Source: Rubripirellula reticaptiva
GTDB lineage: Bacteria > Planctomycetota > Planctomycetia > Pirellulales > Pirellulaceae
Direction: 5' to 3'
Length of the DNA: 64,000 bases
Assembly: GCF_007860175.1 (NCBI RefSeq)
Contig: NZ_SJPX01000002.1
Span: forward strand, 868,001 to 932,000
In this document: positions 36,618-45,549 of the stretch, piece by piece
How positions within the stretch are numbered: position 1 is the first letter of the stretch
How the letters are laid out: each line of letters begins with the position of its first letter
The notes under the pieces: model-generated
What the model saw: only the letters and a program-made list of their open reading frames with translations
Databases searched by the model: none
Told to the model about the DNA's origin: nothing
Made by a program: the position numbers and the translations under genes

Positions 36618-37451
36618 CTAAACTTCGACGCGAGAAACATACTGACCTGTCAGTGCGGCAAATGCCAATTGACCACTGACTTGCTGGTCCTTGCGCTCTT
36701 GGTCGGTTTGCAAATGGCCTTTGAAGTATTCGCGTGTTTCTTTGGACCAATGACGTAGCGTCGTGTCGAACCCGCTCGCCATGACGCCGAAAAATCGCTC
36801 ATACAGCGACGACCCCAAATGATCGTCAAAGACCAACTGGACCATGACCGCTGGGTTGCCGTTTGCGTACGGACATTCGATGACTTCGCCAATTTGCTCA
36901 AAAGGCAAAATTCGCTGATAGAGTCGTGCATGGCGAGGATGAACGGCGGCGACGAGTCCGTCGTATCCGCGGACTTTCGCGACTCGAGCCAACATTCGCC
37001 CCATCGTGGCAAACAGTTCGATGAATCGAACCGGAGAATTTCGCCGGTCGGCGAGACAGCCGATTTCGGCCATTCGGCATCCACGGTCCCGCAGTTGCTT
37101 GATTTCCTTGGAATAGATTCCTTCCATCGGAAGCCCGAGGTATCCGTCGCCAATTAGCGAAACGGTCGAAACCGTATTGCCTTCGTAGCGAGCTGAAAAC
37201 ACTTCTGTCGTAGGTAAAAGATGAAACGGAGTCAGGCGAATTCCTGTCTCGTTGGCGTCCGTCAAACCGGCCCGGATATACGATTCGTAAACCAAGCCAA
37301 AGGCGGCCTCCAAATCACTTTGCTCGTGAATGATTCCGAACTCTAAGAGCGAAGTCAGTGTACTTCGCTTCTTAAGGCCAAGGGCCGGATTCGACACACC
37401 GGCCGGCAGAGCCGGTGCAGGCGTTTGCGGAATCGGGGTTTGCAAAGACAT
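36618..37451 (-). CDS. FeeM-type N-acyl amino acid synthase (GNAT-like)
   Basis: 277 residues. The core resembles long-chain N-acyl amino acid synthases and the exosortase-associated acyltransferases, which share an acyl-homoserine-lactone-synthase/GNAT fold: LTPFHLLPTTEVFSARYEG, TVSLIGDGYLGLPMEGIYS, RGCRMAEIGCLADRR and LVAAVHPRHARLYQRILPF. The first about 30 residues are Pro-rich and probably disordered. FeeM proteins join acyl-ACP to the amine of amino acids such as tyrosine. It is transcribed away from the Lol genes and lies about 2.5 kb from the exosortase, so a link to that system is possible but the substrate is unknown. Confidence 0.78.
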   Translation of the reverse strand: MSLQTPIPQTPAPALPAGVSNPALGLKKRSTLTSLLEFGIIHEQSDLEAAFGLVYESYIRAGLTDANETGIRLTPFHLLPTTEVFSARYEGNTVSTVSLIGDGYLGLPMEGIYSKEIKQLRDRGCRMAEIGCLADRRNSPVRFIELFATMGRMLARVAKVRGYDGLVAAVHPRHARLYQRILPFEQIGEVIECPYANGNPAVMVQLVFDDHLGSSLYERFFGVMASGFDTTLRHWSKETREYFKGHLQTDQERKDQQVSGQLAFAALTGQYVSRVEV

Positions 37452-37908
37452 CGGGGCTCGGTTTTTGATAAGGCTTCAGCCGTCCCCGTCAGCCGAAGTT
37501 GGCTGCCTTGACGCTGAGTTGTTTCCCAGACGAACACCAAAAACCTATGTCACGAATTGCTAGCTTGACGCCGCGGAAGCCGGCCGACATGTGAAAGCTT
37601 GTCAACCGTTGCAGGTTTGCCGTTTGCGCCGTTTGTGACGGCCAGCGAAGAGCTGCGGGCTGTCGAAAGACACTCCTTCCGAGGAAACCCGACCCGCAAA
37701 AAGAAGGGAGCAACACCGCTGGTTCAATGAAAACGTTAGCCGCGTGACTTCTCGGCTCGCTCTACCGACCGGGACACTCCGCGTGATGCGATCGAAGGGA
37801 GATTCGACACTCAAAAACCAAGCTTTACCTTGGCGGCGTTTTTTCCGTAGACTCGGCCGCGTGCCGTCAAACGACGACGGTGATTGATTTCCGCCGAAGG
37901 AACGGCAT
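37452..37908. promoter_or_regulatory. 457-base divergent region between FeeM-type gene and Lol permease
   Basis: No convincing gene; minus-strand frames near 37602-37814 lack protein-like composition. The region must contain the promoters for both divergent genes. No perfect -35/-10 pair was recognised by eye, nor a palindromic operator. Confidence 0.4.
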
Positions 37909-39498
37909 ATGTATCGCTGGCTACTTTGTTTTCGCTACTTACGCACCCGCTACATCGCGCTGGCTTCGATCATCAGCGTGACATTGGGTGTGGCGACATT
38001 GATCGTCGTGAACAGCGTTATGGCTGGTTTCTCAGCCGAAATGCATGACCGGCTTCACGGACTAGCATCCGACATTCTGATCGAATGTCACACCAGCGGC
38101 GGCATGCCTGATCCAGACGCTCGAATGGCCGAAATCATGGACGTCTGCGGCGACCAGATCGCCGGCTCGTCGGTCAGCGTTCACGTCCCTGCAATGCTGG
38201 GAATCGACTTCAACGGGCAACTGGTCACTCGCCATGTCAACTTGGTTGGCGTCGAAGCCGACACTTATGACACCGTCAGTCATTTCGGTCGCTATCTGCT
38301 GCACCCTGAAAATAAGACTCACGCCAGTTTCGATTTGCGAGCCGAGGGTTACGCGCCCGATCGCGACAGCTTCCCTCCCTCGGGCTGGAATTATCGCCAA
38401 GCTCGAGCCCAGTACGAAAAAGCACTTGAAATTGAACGAAAACGATTCAACGCCATGCAGGGGCCAATCGAAACCGACGCTGCTGCGACTGACGGTACCA
38501 CGACTGACACCGTCGCCGCCAATACTGCAAGCACAGGCCCCTCTATGGGATTCGCCGCGCCCGGCGAATTCCTGACCTCACCCAATGGCGAAGAAGTTGC
38601 TACCGAATTCGATCCTATGGTCGACCAGTACCCAGGCTTGATCCTGGGTATTTCAACTTGTAGCGTTCGATACCGCGACGAAGAGAACAACGTCGCCGAC
38701 CGCTTCTACTGTCGCCCCGGCGACGATGTGCGGATGATGTTCCCCAATGCGGCTGACAACACAAAAGTCGTCAATCAAAAGTTCACCGTCGTCGACATGT
38801 ACGAATCGGGCATGAGTGAATACGACAGCACGTTTGCGTTTTGCCGACTTGATCAACTGCAAGATTTCCGCGGCATGATCAATCCTGAATCGGGTGTTCG
38901 CAGTGTCACAACGATTCAATTGAAATTGATCGAAGGCGCTGATCTTAACGAAGTCCGCGACGCGCTTCGCCGTCGCTTCCCGCCAACGATCTTCGCCTAC
39001 GACATCCAAACTTGGCGTGACATGCAGGGACCACTGCTGGCCGCAGTGCGTTTGGAAACAACGATCCTGAACATTTTATTGTTCCTGATCATCGCGGTGG
39101 CCGGCTTCGGAATCCTGGCGACGTTCTTCATGATCGTGGTCGAAAAGACTCGTGACATCGGAACACTCAAAGCACTCGGTGCCTCCGGCGGCGGTGTGAT
39201 GAGCATCTTCCTGAGCTACGGACTGCTACTCGGCTTCCTGGGCAGCGGGACCGGCTTGGTCGGTGGACTGCTGTTCGTACGTCACATCAATTCGGTTGCC
39301 GGGGTGATCGAAAAAATCACCGGACAAGAAGTCTTTGATCCAACGGTGTATTACTTCACTGAAATTCCCACGATCATCCATCCGTTCACATTGGTGTGGG
39401 TGATGTTGGGTGCGGTCGGGATCGCGGCGATGGCCAGCGTGCTGCCAGCCCTGCGAGCCGCTCGCATGCACCCGGTTCGCGCTTTGCGATTCGAGTAA
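37909..39498 (+). CDS. lolC: LolC/E-type lipoprotein-release ABC transporter permease
   Basis: 529 residues. MacB/FtsX architecture: first membrane helix (about 16-40, ALASIISVTLGVATLIVVNS), a long periplasmic domain, and three C-terminal helices with ETTILNILLFLIIAVAGFGI, the FtsX-like VEKTRDIGTLKALGAS and ALRAARMHPVRALRFE. With the ATPase encoded next, it should extract lipoproteins from the inner membrane for transfer to the carrier. Lol permeases are usually about 400 residues; here an insert of roughly 100 residues (about 125-235, with an Ala/Thr-rich run AAATDGTTTDTVAANTAS) extends the periplasmic domain. Only one permease gene is present, so it may act as a homodimer. Confidence 0.88.
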   Translation: MYRWLLCFRYLRTRYIALASIISVTLGVATLIVVNSVMAGFSAEMHDRLHGLASDILIECHTSGGMPDPDARMAEIMDVCGDQIAGSSVSVHVPAMLGIDFNGQLVTRHVNLVGVEADTYDTVSHFGRYLLHPENKTHASFDLRAEGYAPDRDSFPPSGWNYRQARAQYEKALEIERKRFNAMQGPIETDAAATDGTTTDTVAANTASTGPSMGFAAPGEFLTSPNGEEVATEFDPMVDQYPGLILGISTCSVRYRDEENNVADRFYCRPGDDVRMMFPNAADNTKVVNQKFTVVDMYESGMSEYDSTFAFCRLDQLQDFRGMINPESGVRSVTTIQLKLIEGADLNEVRDALRRRFPPTIFAYDIQTWRDMQGPLLAAVRLETTILNILLFLIIAVAGFGILATFFMIVVEKTRDIGTLKALGASGGGVMSIFLSYGLLLGFLGSGTGLVGGLLFVRHINSVAGVIEKITGQEVFDPTVYYFTEIPTIIHPFTLVWVMLGAVGIAAMASVLPALRAARMHPVRALRFE

Positions 39499-39614
39499 TT
39501 TGCGATTCAAAATAACAGTGGGCCGGGACTTGTCCGGGCTTTTGGATATCGCGTGCCTTGACCTTGCCAGGACATCCCTGGCATGCCAACTCTCCCTTGC
39601 CGACGAACACTCTT

Positions 39615-40352
39615 ATGACACAGCCCACCGTTTTGTCCGCTCGCGGTATCTACAAGTCCTATCACAAGGACAAAATCGAAGTCCCCGTGCTACGTGGCGT
39701 CGATGTGGACATGACTGCGGGGCTGGTGACGGCGCTTGTCGGACGAAGTGGCAGCGGTAAGAGCACGCTGATGCACTTGTTGGCGACGCTCGATCGCCCC
39801 GACGCAGGCGAAGTGCATTTCTGTGGCGAACGAATTGACAACGCAACACGATCTCGTCGAGACGCGTACCGCAACCACGACATCGGCATCATCTTTCAGT
39901 TCTATCACTTGCTGCCCGAGCTATCGGCGCTCGAAAACGTACTCGCCCCGACCATGATCAGCCGCAGTGTCTGGAACTACTTCACGCATCGTAAAGAAGT
40001 CCGGTTGCGGGCCGAAGCAATGCTAGACCGCGTTGGCCTGCTCCACCGCGCCAAGCATAAACCGTGTGAAATGAGCGGGGGTGAAATGCAGCGTACCGCC
40101 ATCGCCAGAGCGTTGATGACGGACCCGAAGCTATTGCTTGCGGACGAACCGACAGGCAACCTGGATACCGAAACGGGGCAAGAGATATTGAAGCTGTTGG
40201 CTCAGTTGAACCAAGACGACAATTTGACCATCGTGATGATCACGCACGATGACTCGATCGCCGCCGGCGCCGACATTTGTCATCGAATGCAGGACGGCAT
40301 GCTGGAATCAGCAGCAAATTTTAACTTCGAGCGGCCACTGGTAGCCGCCTAG
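39615..40352 (+). CDS. lolD: LolD-type ABC transporter ATPase
   Basis: 245 residues. Walker [10 protein letters not shown] (about 44-52), Q-loop [17 protein letters not shown], signature [15 protein letters not shown], Walker [13 protein letters not shown] and the H-loop MITHDDS. The FQFYHLLPE and ADEPTGNLD sequences are typical of the LolD/MacB/FtsE group. The ATG at 39615 is chosen; a longer frame from 39558 would add a non-conserved 19 residues. It begins 117 bases after the permease stop and ends 15 bases from the stop of the convergent helicase gene. Confidence 0.93.
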   Translation: MTQPTVLSARGIYKSYHKDKIEVPVLRGVDVDMTAGLVTALVGRSGSGKSTLMHLLATLDRPDAGEVHFCGERIDNATRSRRDAYRNHDIGIIFQFYHLLPELSALENVLAPTMISRSVWNYFTHRKEVRLRAEAMLDRVGLLHRAKHKPCEMSGGEMQRTAIARALMTDPKLLLADEPTGNLDTETGQEILKLLAQLNQDDNLTIVMITHDDSIAAGADICHRMQDGMLESAANFNFERPLVAA

Positions 40353-40367
40353 CGGCCAACGCCCGCT

Positions 40368-41612
40368 TTAGCGTCGCCGCGTGACTTTCCGGTGCATCGG
40401 GTTGAGCACTTTGCGGAGTGGTTTTTCTTCCACTTTCGCAACTACTTCGACTGGCATCTCGACGGTTGCAAACCCGTCCATCGTATCGCGTTTAAGTTCT
40501 TTGTTGATTCGTTGTTCGATGCTGGTCAGCACGTCGCCTTCGCCAGGCACCACAAACGTGTAAGCCACCCCGTCGCGGCCCATTCGTCCCGTTCGTCCCA
40601 CGCGGTGAACATAGTCATCACAGTCTTGCGGCACGTCATAGTTGATGATGTGCGAAATGGTACTGATATCGATGCCGCGGCCAACCACGTCGGTGGCGAC
40701 CAAAACTTTTAACTTGCGGTCACGCAGGCTCTGCAACACTCGATCGCGTTCGCGCTGCTGCATGTCCCCGTGCATGGCCCCACAATTGTCGAACGAACGA
40801 GCCAATTGTCGATACAACCGATCGGTTCCGCGTTTGGTGCGACAAAAAACGATTGCCTGTTCTGGCTTCTCGCGCTGGAGCAACCGTTCGAGCAACTCGC
40901 CCTTCTTGTTCTGTGCGACAGTGAAATAACGCTGCTCGATCGTTTCGACGGACATTTCGTCTTTGCAGCAATCGATCACCTCGGGGTCCACCATGTACGA
41001 TTCGGCGAGGCGTCGAACGGTAGGTGGCAAGGTGGCGGACAGCAACAGTGTTTGACGCTCGCGCGGGCACTTCCGCAGAATGCGTTCGATTTGGGGGCGA
41101 AACCCGATGTCCAGCATCCGGTCGGCTTCGTCCAAGACAACGCACCAAACTTTGTCAGTTCGCAGTGACCGGCGCTGCAAGTGGTCATGCAACCGTCCGG
41201 GTGTGCCGACAACGATTTGGACGCCGTTTTCAAGTTGGCGCAGTTGGCCGGTAATGTTCTTTCCGCCCGCCAGCACTGCAATCTCAGTCGGCTCGCCCCA
41301 AGCGAGTCGCTGAGCTTCACGCCCCACCTGGTCGGCTAATTCACGAGTCGGGACGACAATGATCACCTGCGGATCACGACATTCCTCCAGCGGATCAAGT
41401 TGCTCGAGAATCGGAATCGAAAAGGCGGCAGTTTTCCCCGTTCCGGTTCGCGCCTGACCGATCACATCGAGGCCATCAAGAGCCAACGGGATCAAGGCCG
41501 ACTGGATTGGCGACGGAGTTTCAAACCCCGCTTTTTTCAACGCCCGACGCATCACGGGCGAGAGATCGAGGTCATCGAAGGATGCGTCTTTGGACGTTTG
41601 CGATTGATTCAT
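40368..41612 (-). CDS. DEAD-box ATP-dependent RNA helicase
   Basis: 414 residues. All helicase motifs are present in order: Q motif (FDDLDLSPVMRRAL to TPSPIQSALIP), Walker A ARTGTGKT, PTRELADQ, GTPGRL, DEADRMLDIGF, LLSATLPPT, FCRTKRGTDRLYRQL, LVATDVVGRGID and HRVGRTGRMGRDG. The C-terminal extension is short and basic (ending HRKVTRRR), giving a RhlE/DeaD-like minimal form that probably works in RNA turnover or ribosome assembly. ATG at 41612 is used; an upstream in-frame codon would add nine residues. It converges on lolD with only 15 bases between stops. Confidence 0.95.
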   Translation of the reverse strand: MNQSQTSKDASFDDLDLSPVMRRALKKAGFETPSPIQSALIPLALDGLDVIGQARTGTGKTAAFSIPILEQLDPLEECRDPQVIIVVPTRELADQVGREAQRLAWGEPTEIAVLAGGKNITGQLRQLENGVQIVVGTPGRLHDHLQRRSLRTDKVWCVVLDEADRMLDIGFRPQIERILRKCPRERQTLLLSATLPPTVRRLAESYMVDPEVIDCCKDEMSVETIEQRYFTVAQNKKGELLERLLQREKPEQAIVFCRTKRGTDRLYRQLARSFDNCGAMHGDMQQRERDRVLQSLRDRKLKVLVATDVVGRGIDISTISHIINYDVPQDCDDYVHRVGRTGRMGRDGVAYTFVVPGEGDVLTSIEQRINKELKRDTMDGFATVEMPVEVVAKVEEKPLRKVLNPMHRKVTRRR

Positions 41613-41674
41613 CCCGCAAGTGTAACGCGAACGAGCCAAATGGACTACGCGGTGGATCGGCCAGCCGCCCTGTT

Positions 41675-42646
41675 TTACTTGGCCGATCGTCGCCGGGCAG
41701 CGTATCGTTTGACCCCCTCGTCAGCGATCACCCCACCCAAGATAACCGCACCAATAACTGCGAACTCGATATTCGTAGGTATCCAGTCGACCAACGTGAT
41801 GGTGTTTTTTAACACCTGCATCACGGCCGAACCGATCACAACCCCAATGATCGTGCCCTGACCACCGCGCAGACTGCAGCCCCCCAGAACCGCCCCGGCA
41901 ATCGCGTAAAGCTCATAGAAATTTCCAAAATCAACGGGCAGCGCACTGCCAACATCCAGCACGAACAACATCCCCCCCAAACCGCTCAAACAGCCACAAA
42001 TCACATAGGCCAAGATGATCATTCGGTCCGTGTTAACGCCGCTCAGTCGTGTTGCCGTCTCGTTTCGCCCCAGCGCAAGCATGTACCGTCCGTAAACGGT
42101 CAAGTTCAAAAACACGATGGCAGCCACCGCAACTACGAACAGAATCAGACAGGGCATCGGCAGACCAAAATCGGTGCCCGGCAGCGAAATCTGTCCCTGA
42201 GAGACCGCTCGCAGCGTTTTAAACTCGCCCTGAAACCCTTGGGTTTGGTCCTGGACAATCCCTCGGGTCAACCCGCGATAGAACAGCAAGCCGCACAGTG
42301 TGACCACGAACGGCTGCAGTCTCATCTTCGTGATCAACAGCCCATGCGTCACGCCGATACCCAACGACATTGCCGCCACGATCGCTAGCGCCGCCGGAAC
42401 AGACAGACCTTGGTCGACCATCATCCACGGCAACAAACACCCCACCAAACAAACCACGGATCCGATCGACAGATCGATGCCGCCGGTGATGATCACAAAC
42501 GCCGCGCCGATGGAAAGGATCCCAAACAAGGCGCTGCGCCGCAGCAGGTTTTCGATGTTGTACTGAGTCAAAAAGCGATCGCTCATCAGCGCCGTCATGA
42601 CACAGATGAAAACGAGCAAACCAAGAATGCCAAGTATTTTCTTCAT
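41675..42646 (-). CDS. Ribose-type sugar ABC transporter permease (RbsC-like)
   Basis: 323 residues, about eight to ten membrane helices. Family signatures: FGILSIGAAFVIITGGIDLSI, SLGIGVTHGLLITKMRL, PFVVTLCGLLFYRGL, ALGRNETATRLSGVNTDR, AGAVLGGCSLRGGQGTIIG. It forms the membrane channel for a CUT2-type monosaccharide importer with the ATPase gene immediately upstream (one base between genes) and the lipoprotein gene before that. The sugar cannot be told; ribose, xylose, galactose and inositol-type importers share these motifs. Confidence 0.93.
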   Translation of the reverse strand: MKKILGILGLLVFICVMTALMSDRFLTQYNIENLLRRSALFGILSIGAAFVIITGGIDLSIGSVVCLVGCLLPWMMVDQGLSVPAALAIVAAMSLGIGVTHGLLITKMRLQPFVVTLCGLLFYRGLTRGIVQDQTQGFQGEFKTLRAVSQGQISLPGTDFGLPMPCLILFVVAVAAIVFLNLTVYGRYMLALGRNETATRLSGVNTDRMIILAYVICGCLSGLGGMLFVLDVGSALPVDFGNFYELYAIAGAVLGGCSLRGGQGTIIGVVIGSAVMQVLKNTITLVDWIPTNIEFAVIGAVILGGVIADEGVKRYAARRRSAK

Positions 42647-44158
42647 CTAATTGCCGCCTGTGGCCAACTGCATGATCGTTTCTTCGTCGAACTGGGCACG
42701 ACTCAGTTCGCCAGCAATTCGGCCTTCGTGCATCACCAGCATCCGGTCCGACATCGAAATCACTTCTTCCATCTCGCTAGACACAAACAACACCGCCACA
42801 CCACGACAGGCTAACTCTTCCATCAATCGATAAATCTCTTGCTTGGCACCGATGTCAACACCGCGAGTCGGTTCGTCCATCAACAGAACTTTTGGATCCA
42901 TCGCCAACCACTTGCCGATAACAACCTTTTGTTGATTGCCGCCAGACAAACACTCTACCGCTTGGTTGTCGTCGGAGACCTTAATGTTCATTTCGGAAGT
43001 CATTCGATCCGAATCAATTCTTTCCTGCTGTCGATTCAAGAATCCAAAGGCATTCTTGTGACGTTCCAAGCCCGGCAATCCGATGTTCAATCGAACACCC
43101 GACTCCAAAATCAAGCCTTCCTTCTTCCGATCTTCGGGTACCAGCGCCATGCCCGCTGCGATGGCTGACCGGCAATTCTGAGAACGAATCAGTTCACCGT
43201 TGACGTGAACGGCACCCGTGACCGGCGCGTCGACGCCAAAAATCGCTCGCAGCACTTCGGTGCGTCCCGCGCCTACCAACCCCGCAACACCAACGATTTC
43301 ACCCGAGCGGACTTCGAACGTTGCCGCGTGGCCTGGCCACATACGTGTTTGCAGATCCGTGACCGACAAGACCGGATCACCGATCGGATGCGTCGTCCTC
43401 GCATAAAATTGCGAGATGTCACGTCCTACCATCCGGGTGACCATCGCATCATGCGAGATTTCATCGCGAGCAAGAAAGCCCGCGTTTTCGCCGTCGCGCA
43501 GCACACTGACTCGATCTGCCAATCGCTCGATTTCTCGCAATCGGTGCGAAATGTAAATCACCGTGACGCCCTGGGACCGCAGATTTTCGATCACCCTGAA
43601 CAACGCGTCGACTTCGTGCTGGGACAAACTGCTGGTCGGTTCGTCCATGATCAACACACGCGCGTTGACAGACAACGCCTTGGCGATTTCGACCAACTGC
43701 TGCACGCCAATCGTGAGCGTTTCGACAACGGTATTGGGATCAAGGTCGAGCCCCACCATCGCCAAATACTTTCGAGATTCCGATTCGATTTTACGAAAGT
43801 CGATCAAGCCCATTCGAGTCGGCTCGCGACCCAAAAAGATATTTGCACCAACGTTCAAGTTGTCCGCAAGGTTCAGTTCTTGGTGGATCAGCGCGATGCC
43901 AAGATCGAGCGCCTTTTCGACATCATTGATGGTGACAGGCTTGCCGTCCATCAAGATTTCGCCATCGTCGGGCGGCTGAACGCCCGCCAAAATTTTCATC
44001 ATCGTGCTCTTGCCGGCACCGTTTTCACCGATCACGGCGTGAACTTCACCGGCAATAAAATCAAGGGAAACGTTTGACAGCGCCCGCACACCAGTGAAAC
44101 GTTTGCCAATTCCACGAACCTCAAGAAGGGGAGCAGATGAGCCTGACACCGACTTCAC
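42647..44158 (-). CDS. Ribose-type sugar ABC transporter ATPase, duplicated (RbsA-like)
   Basis: 503 residues with two ABC domains. The first has Walker A GENGAGKSTMM, signature-like LTIGVQQLVEIAKAL and Walker B LIMDEPTSSLSQHE; the second has a degenerate Walker A GLVGAGRTEVLRAIFG, the canonical CLSGGNQQKVVIGKWL and LLMDEPTRGVDIGAKQE. The degenerate second Walker A is normal for RbsA/MglA proteins. The start is the GTG at 44158, which overlaps the stop of the binding-protein gene as GTGA. Its stop abuts the permease start. Confidence 0.94.
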   Translation of the reverse strand: MKSVSGSSAPLLEVRGIGKRFTGVRALSNVSLDFIAGEVHAVIGENGAGKSTMMKILAGVQPPDDGEILMDGKPVTINDVEKALDLGIALIHQELNLADNLNVGANIFLGREPTRMGLIDFRKIESESRKYLAMVGLDLDPNTVVETLTIGVQQLVEIAKALSVNARVLIMDEPTSSLSQHEVDALFRVIENLRSQGVTVIYISHRLREIERLADRVSVLRDGENAGFLARDEISHDAMVTRMVGRDISQFYARTTHPIGDPVLSVTDLQTRMWPGHAATFEVRSGEIVGVAGLVGAGRTEVLRAIFGVDAPVTGAVHVNGELIRSQNCRSAIAAGMALVPEDRKKEGLILESGVRLNIGLPGLERHKNAFGFLNRQQERIDSDRMTSEMNIKVSDDNQAVECLSGGNQQKVVIGKWLAMDPKVLLMDEPTRGVDIGAKQEIYRLMEELACRGVAVLFVSSEMEEVISMSDRMLVMHEGRIAGELSRAQFDEETIMQLATGGN

Positions 44159-45189
44159 TTCTCACCCAAAATCTGTTTCTTTTTTGTCCAAAATTCGTCG
44201 ACGTTGTCGCGGCGAATTTGAGTCGCGGGGATGTTTAAGAATCCGCTTTCGGGTATTTCTAGTTCGGCCAACGTTTGGCCACGTGACAAGCCTGCCAGTA
44301 CGCGAACCGACTGATATCCGTACTCATACGGGTTTTGCACAATCGTGCCGTAGACGTGTCCGTCGACGATGCCTTGAAGCGTCTCGTCGGCCTCGTCAAA
44401 TCCGATCACTTGAATTTTGCCCAACTTGCCAGCTTGCGAGATCGCTTCCAACATCAGCGGCGGATTGTATTCGAACAGACCGACCATCCCGGCAAGGTCA
44501 CTGTGCCGTGACATCGCGTCCTCAGCGTTGGCTTTTCCTTTCACGCGATCGAACTGGTCGGTGTAAGTTCCAACGATATGCCATTTGCCCTCTTTGATTT
44601 CGGCATCCGGCGGATCGAACCGTGACGAGTCCTCGCTGCGTCCCAGCAGTTCGTCGATCAAACCTTGACGACGGCGTCGTGCGTTGTCTTGTTCAACACG
44701 GCCGATGAACAAAGCAATTTTCCCACCTTCGGGCAAAGCTTGGGCAACCAGCTCGCCACACATACGACCAGCAAGATAATTGTCCATGCCGATGTAGCAC
44801 TCGCGGTCCGAATTGGGCGCGTCACCGTCATGAGTAATCACGTGAGCGAACTTGGCGGCTTTGTTAAGCAGTTCGTTTTGGTTGTCCGGATCGATCGGGC
44901 TGACCGCAAAGCCGTCCGTGCCCTTGGTGATCAAGTCCTCGATCATACGTTTTTGGTCGCTGATGTCACTCGGCATCAACACCGAGACATCCGCATCAAA
45001 ATCTTCGCCGGCTTGGTTCACTCCTGACTTAGCGATGACCCAAAACGCAGCGACGCCGTTGGTGACATACGCGACCGAGGGACGCGTCTGGGCGGATGAT
45101 GACTTGGACTGTTTTGATGATCCGCAGCCGACCGTCATCAACACCGATCCAACGAAGGCAAACAGGACTAAGAGCGATGATCGTTTCAT
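44155..45189 (-). CDS. Sugar-binding lipoprotein of the CUT2-type importer
   Basis: 344 residues. Lipoprotein signal MKRSSLLVLFAFVGSVLMTVGC with Cys22 as the lipidation site, then a Ser-rich linker and a type-1 periplasmic binding fold: VAYVTNGVAAFWVIAKSGV, DISDQKRMIEDLITKGTDGF, VSPIDPDNQNELLNKA, ITHDGDAPNSDRECYIGMDN, and IQVIGFDEADETLQGI. It captures the sugar for the two following genes. ATG at 45189 begins precisely at the signal peptide; longer frames are rejected. It is first in the operon; a tandem repeat and a palindrome lie 130-190 bases upstream. Confidence 0.93.
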   Translation of the reverse strand: MKRSSLLVLFAFVGSVLMTVGCGSSKQSKSSSAQTRPSVAYVTNGVAAFWVIAKSGVNQAGEDFDADVSVLMPSDISDQKRMIEDLITKGTDGFAVSPIDPDNQNELLNKAAKFAHVITHDGDAPNSDRECYIGMDNYLAGRMCGELVAQALPEGGKIALFIGRVEQDNARRRRQGLIDELLGRSEDSSRFDPPDAEIKEGKWHIVGTYTDQFDRVKGKANAEDAMSRHSDLAGMVGLFEYNPPLMLEAISQAGKLGKIQVIGFDEADETLQGIVDGHVYGTIVQNPYEYGYQSVRVLAGLSRGQTLAELEIPESGFLNIPATQIRRDNVDEFWTKKKQILGEK

Positions 45190-45315
45190 TATCAGTGTCA
45201 GTAAGGGGTTCTGCCCGGATTTACGTGAGACAGAAGAGTTTAGGCGGCGAAGGTTGAAGTCGCAAGCTTTGCGGACAGACCAATTGGGACGAGTTTGCCG
45301 TTTAGCCAGACAGCG

Positions 45316-45330
45316 ACGCCGAATCGGCGT
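45316..45330. promoter_or_regulatory. 15-base palindrome ACGCCGA-A-TCGGCGT, possible operator
   Basis: Perfect 7-base arms around one central base. It lies about 127-141 bases upstream of the sugar-binding lipoprotein start and is a candidate repressor site or small hairpin. No LacI-family regulator gene is adjacent, so its reader is unknown. Confidence 0.4.
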
Positions 45331-45353
45331 TCCCGACAACCAGCAAAGCCAAA

Positions 45354-45381
45354 TGAAGGATCTCTCTTGAAGGATCTCTCT
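45354..45381. repeat. Perfect 14-base tandem repeat (2 copies)
   Basis: TGAAGGATCTCTCT occurs at 45354-45367 and is repeated without change at 45368-45381. Exact tandem duplication in a control region suggests a duplicated protein-binding site or a replication-slippage product. Confidence 0.75.
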
Positions 45382-45549
45382 AAGCCAAGTGACCGCTGGC
45401 CATACGACCGGACTATCTGGCACCGATAACGTCGATTCGACGTCACCGCGACTAACAGGGCGGCTTTTGGTGTGGTTACGGTCGCGCATTTGACGAGTCA
45501 GAGACCAAGGACGATATTCGTCAAAGCTTGCATCGCAGGAGATCCACCG

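Larger units (their letters stand above)
45190..45549. promoter_or_regulatory. Divergent control region of the sugar importer and the histidine kinase
   Basis: 360 bases without a recognised gene. It carries a 15-base palindrome at 45316-45330 and a perfect two-copy 14-base tandem repeat at 45354-45381, both described separately. Promoters for the minus-strand importer operon and plus-strand kinase gene must lie here; no clear -35/-10 pairs were identified. Confidence 0.5.

Noticed and set aside
36352-36750. 132-codon minus-strand frame overlapping the FeeM-type gene end
   Set aside because: Arg/Ser-rich with no domain; it overlaps both the FeeM-type gene and the small membrane protein in wrong frames.
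43205-44077. 290-codon plus-strand frame opposite the sugar-importer ATPase gene
   Set aside because: It is entirely antisense to a full-length RbsA-like gene with all ABC motifs; His/Arg/Asp-rich composition is typical of a shadow frame.
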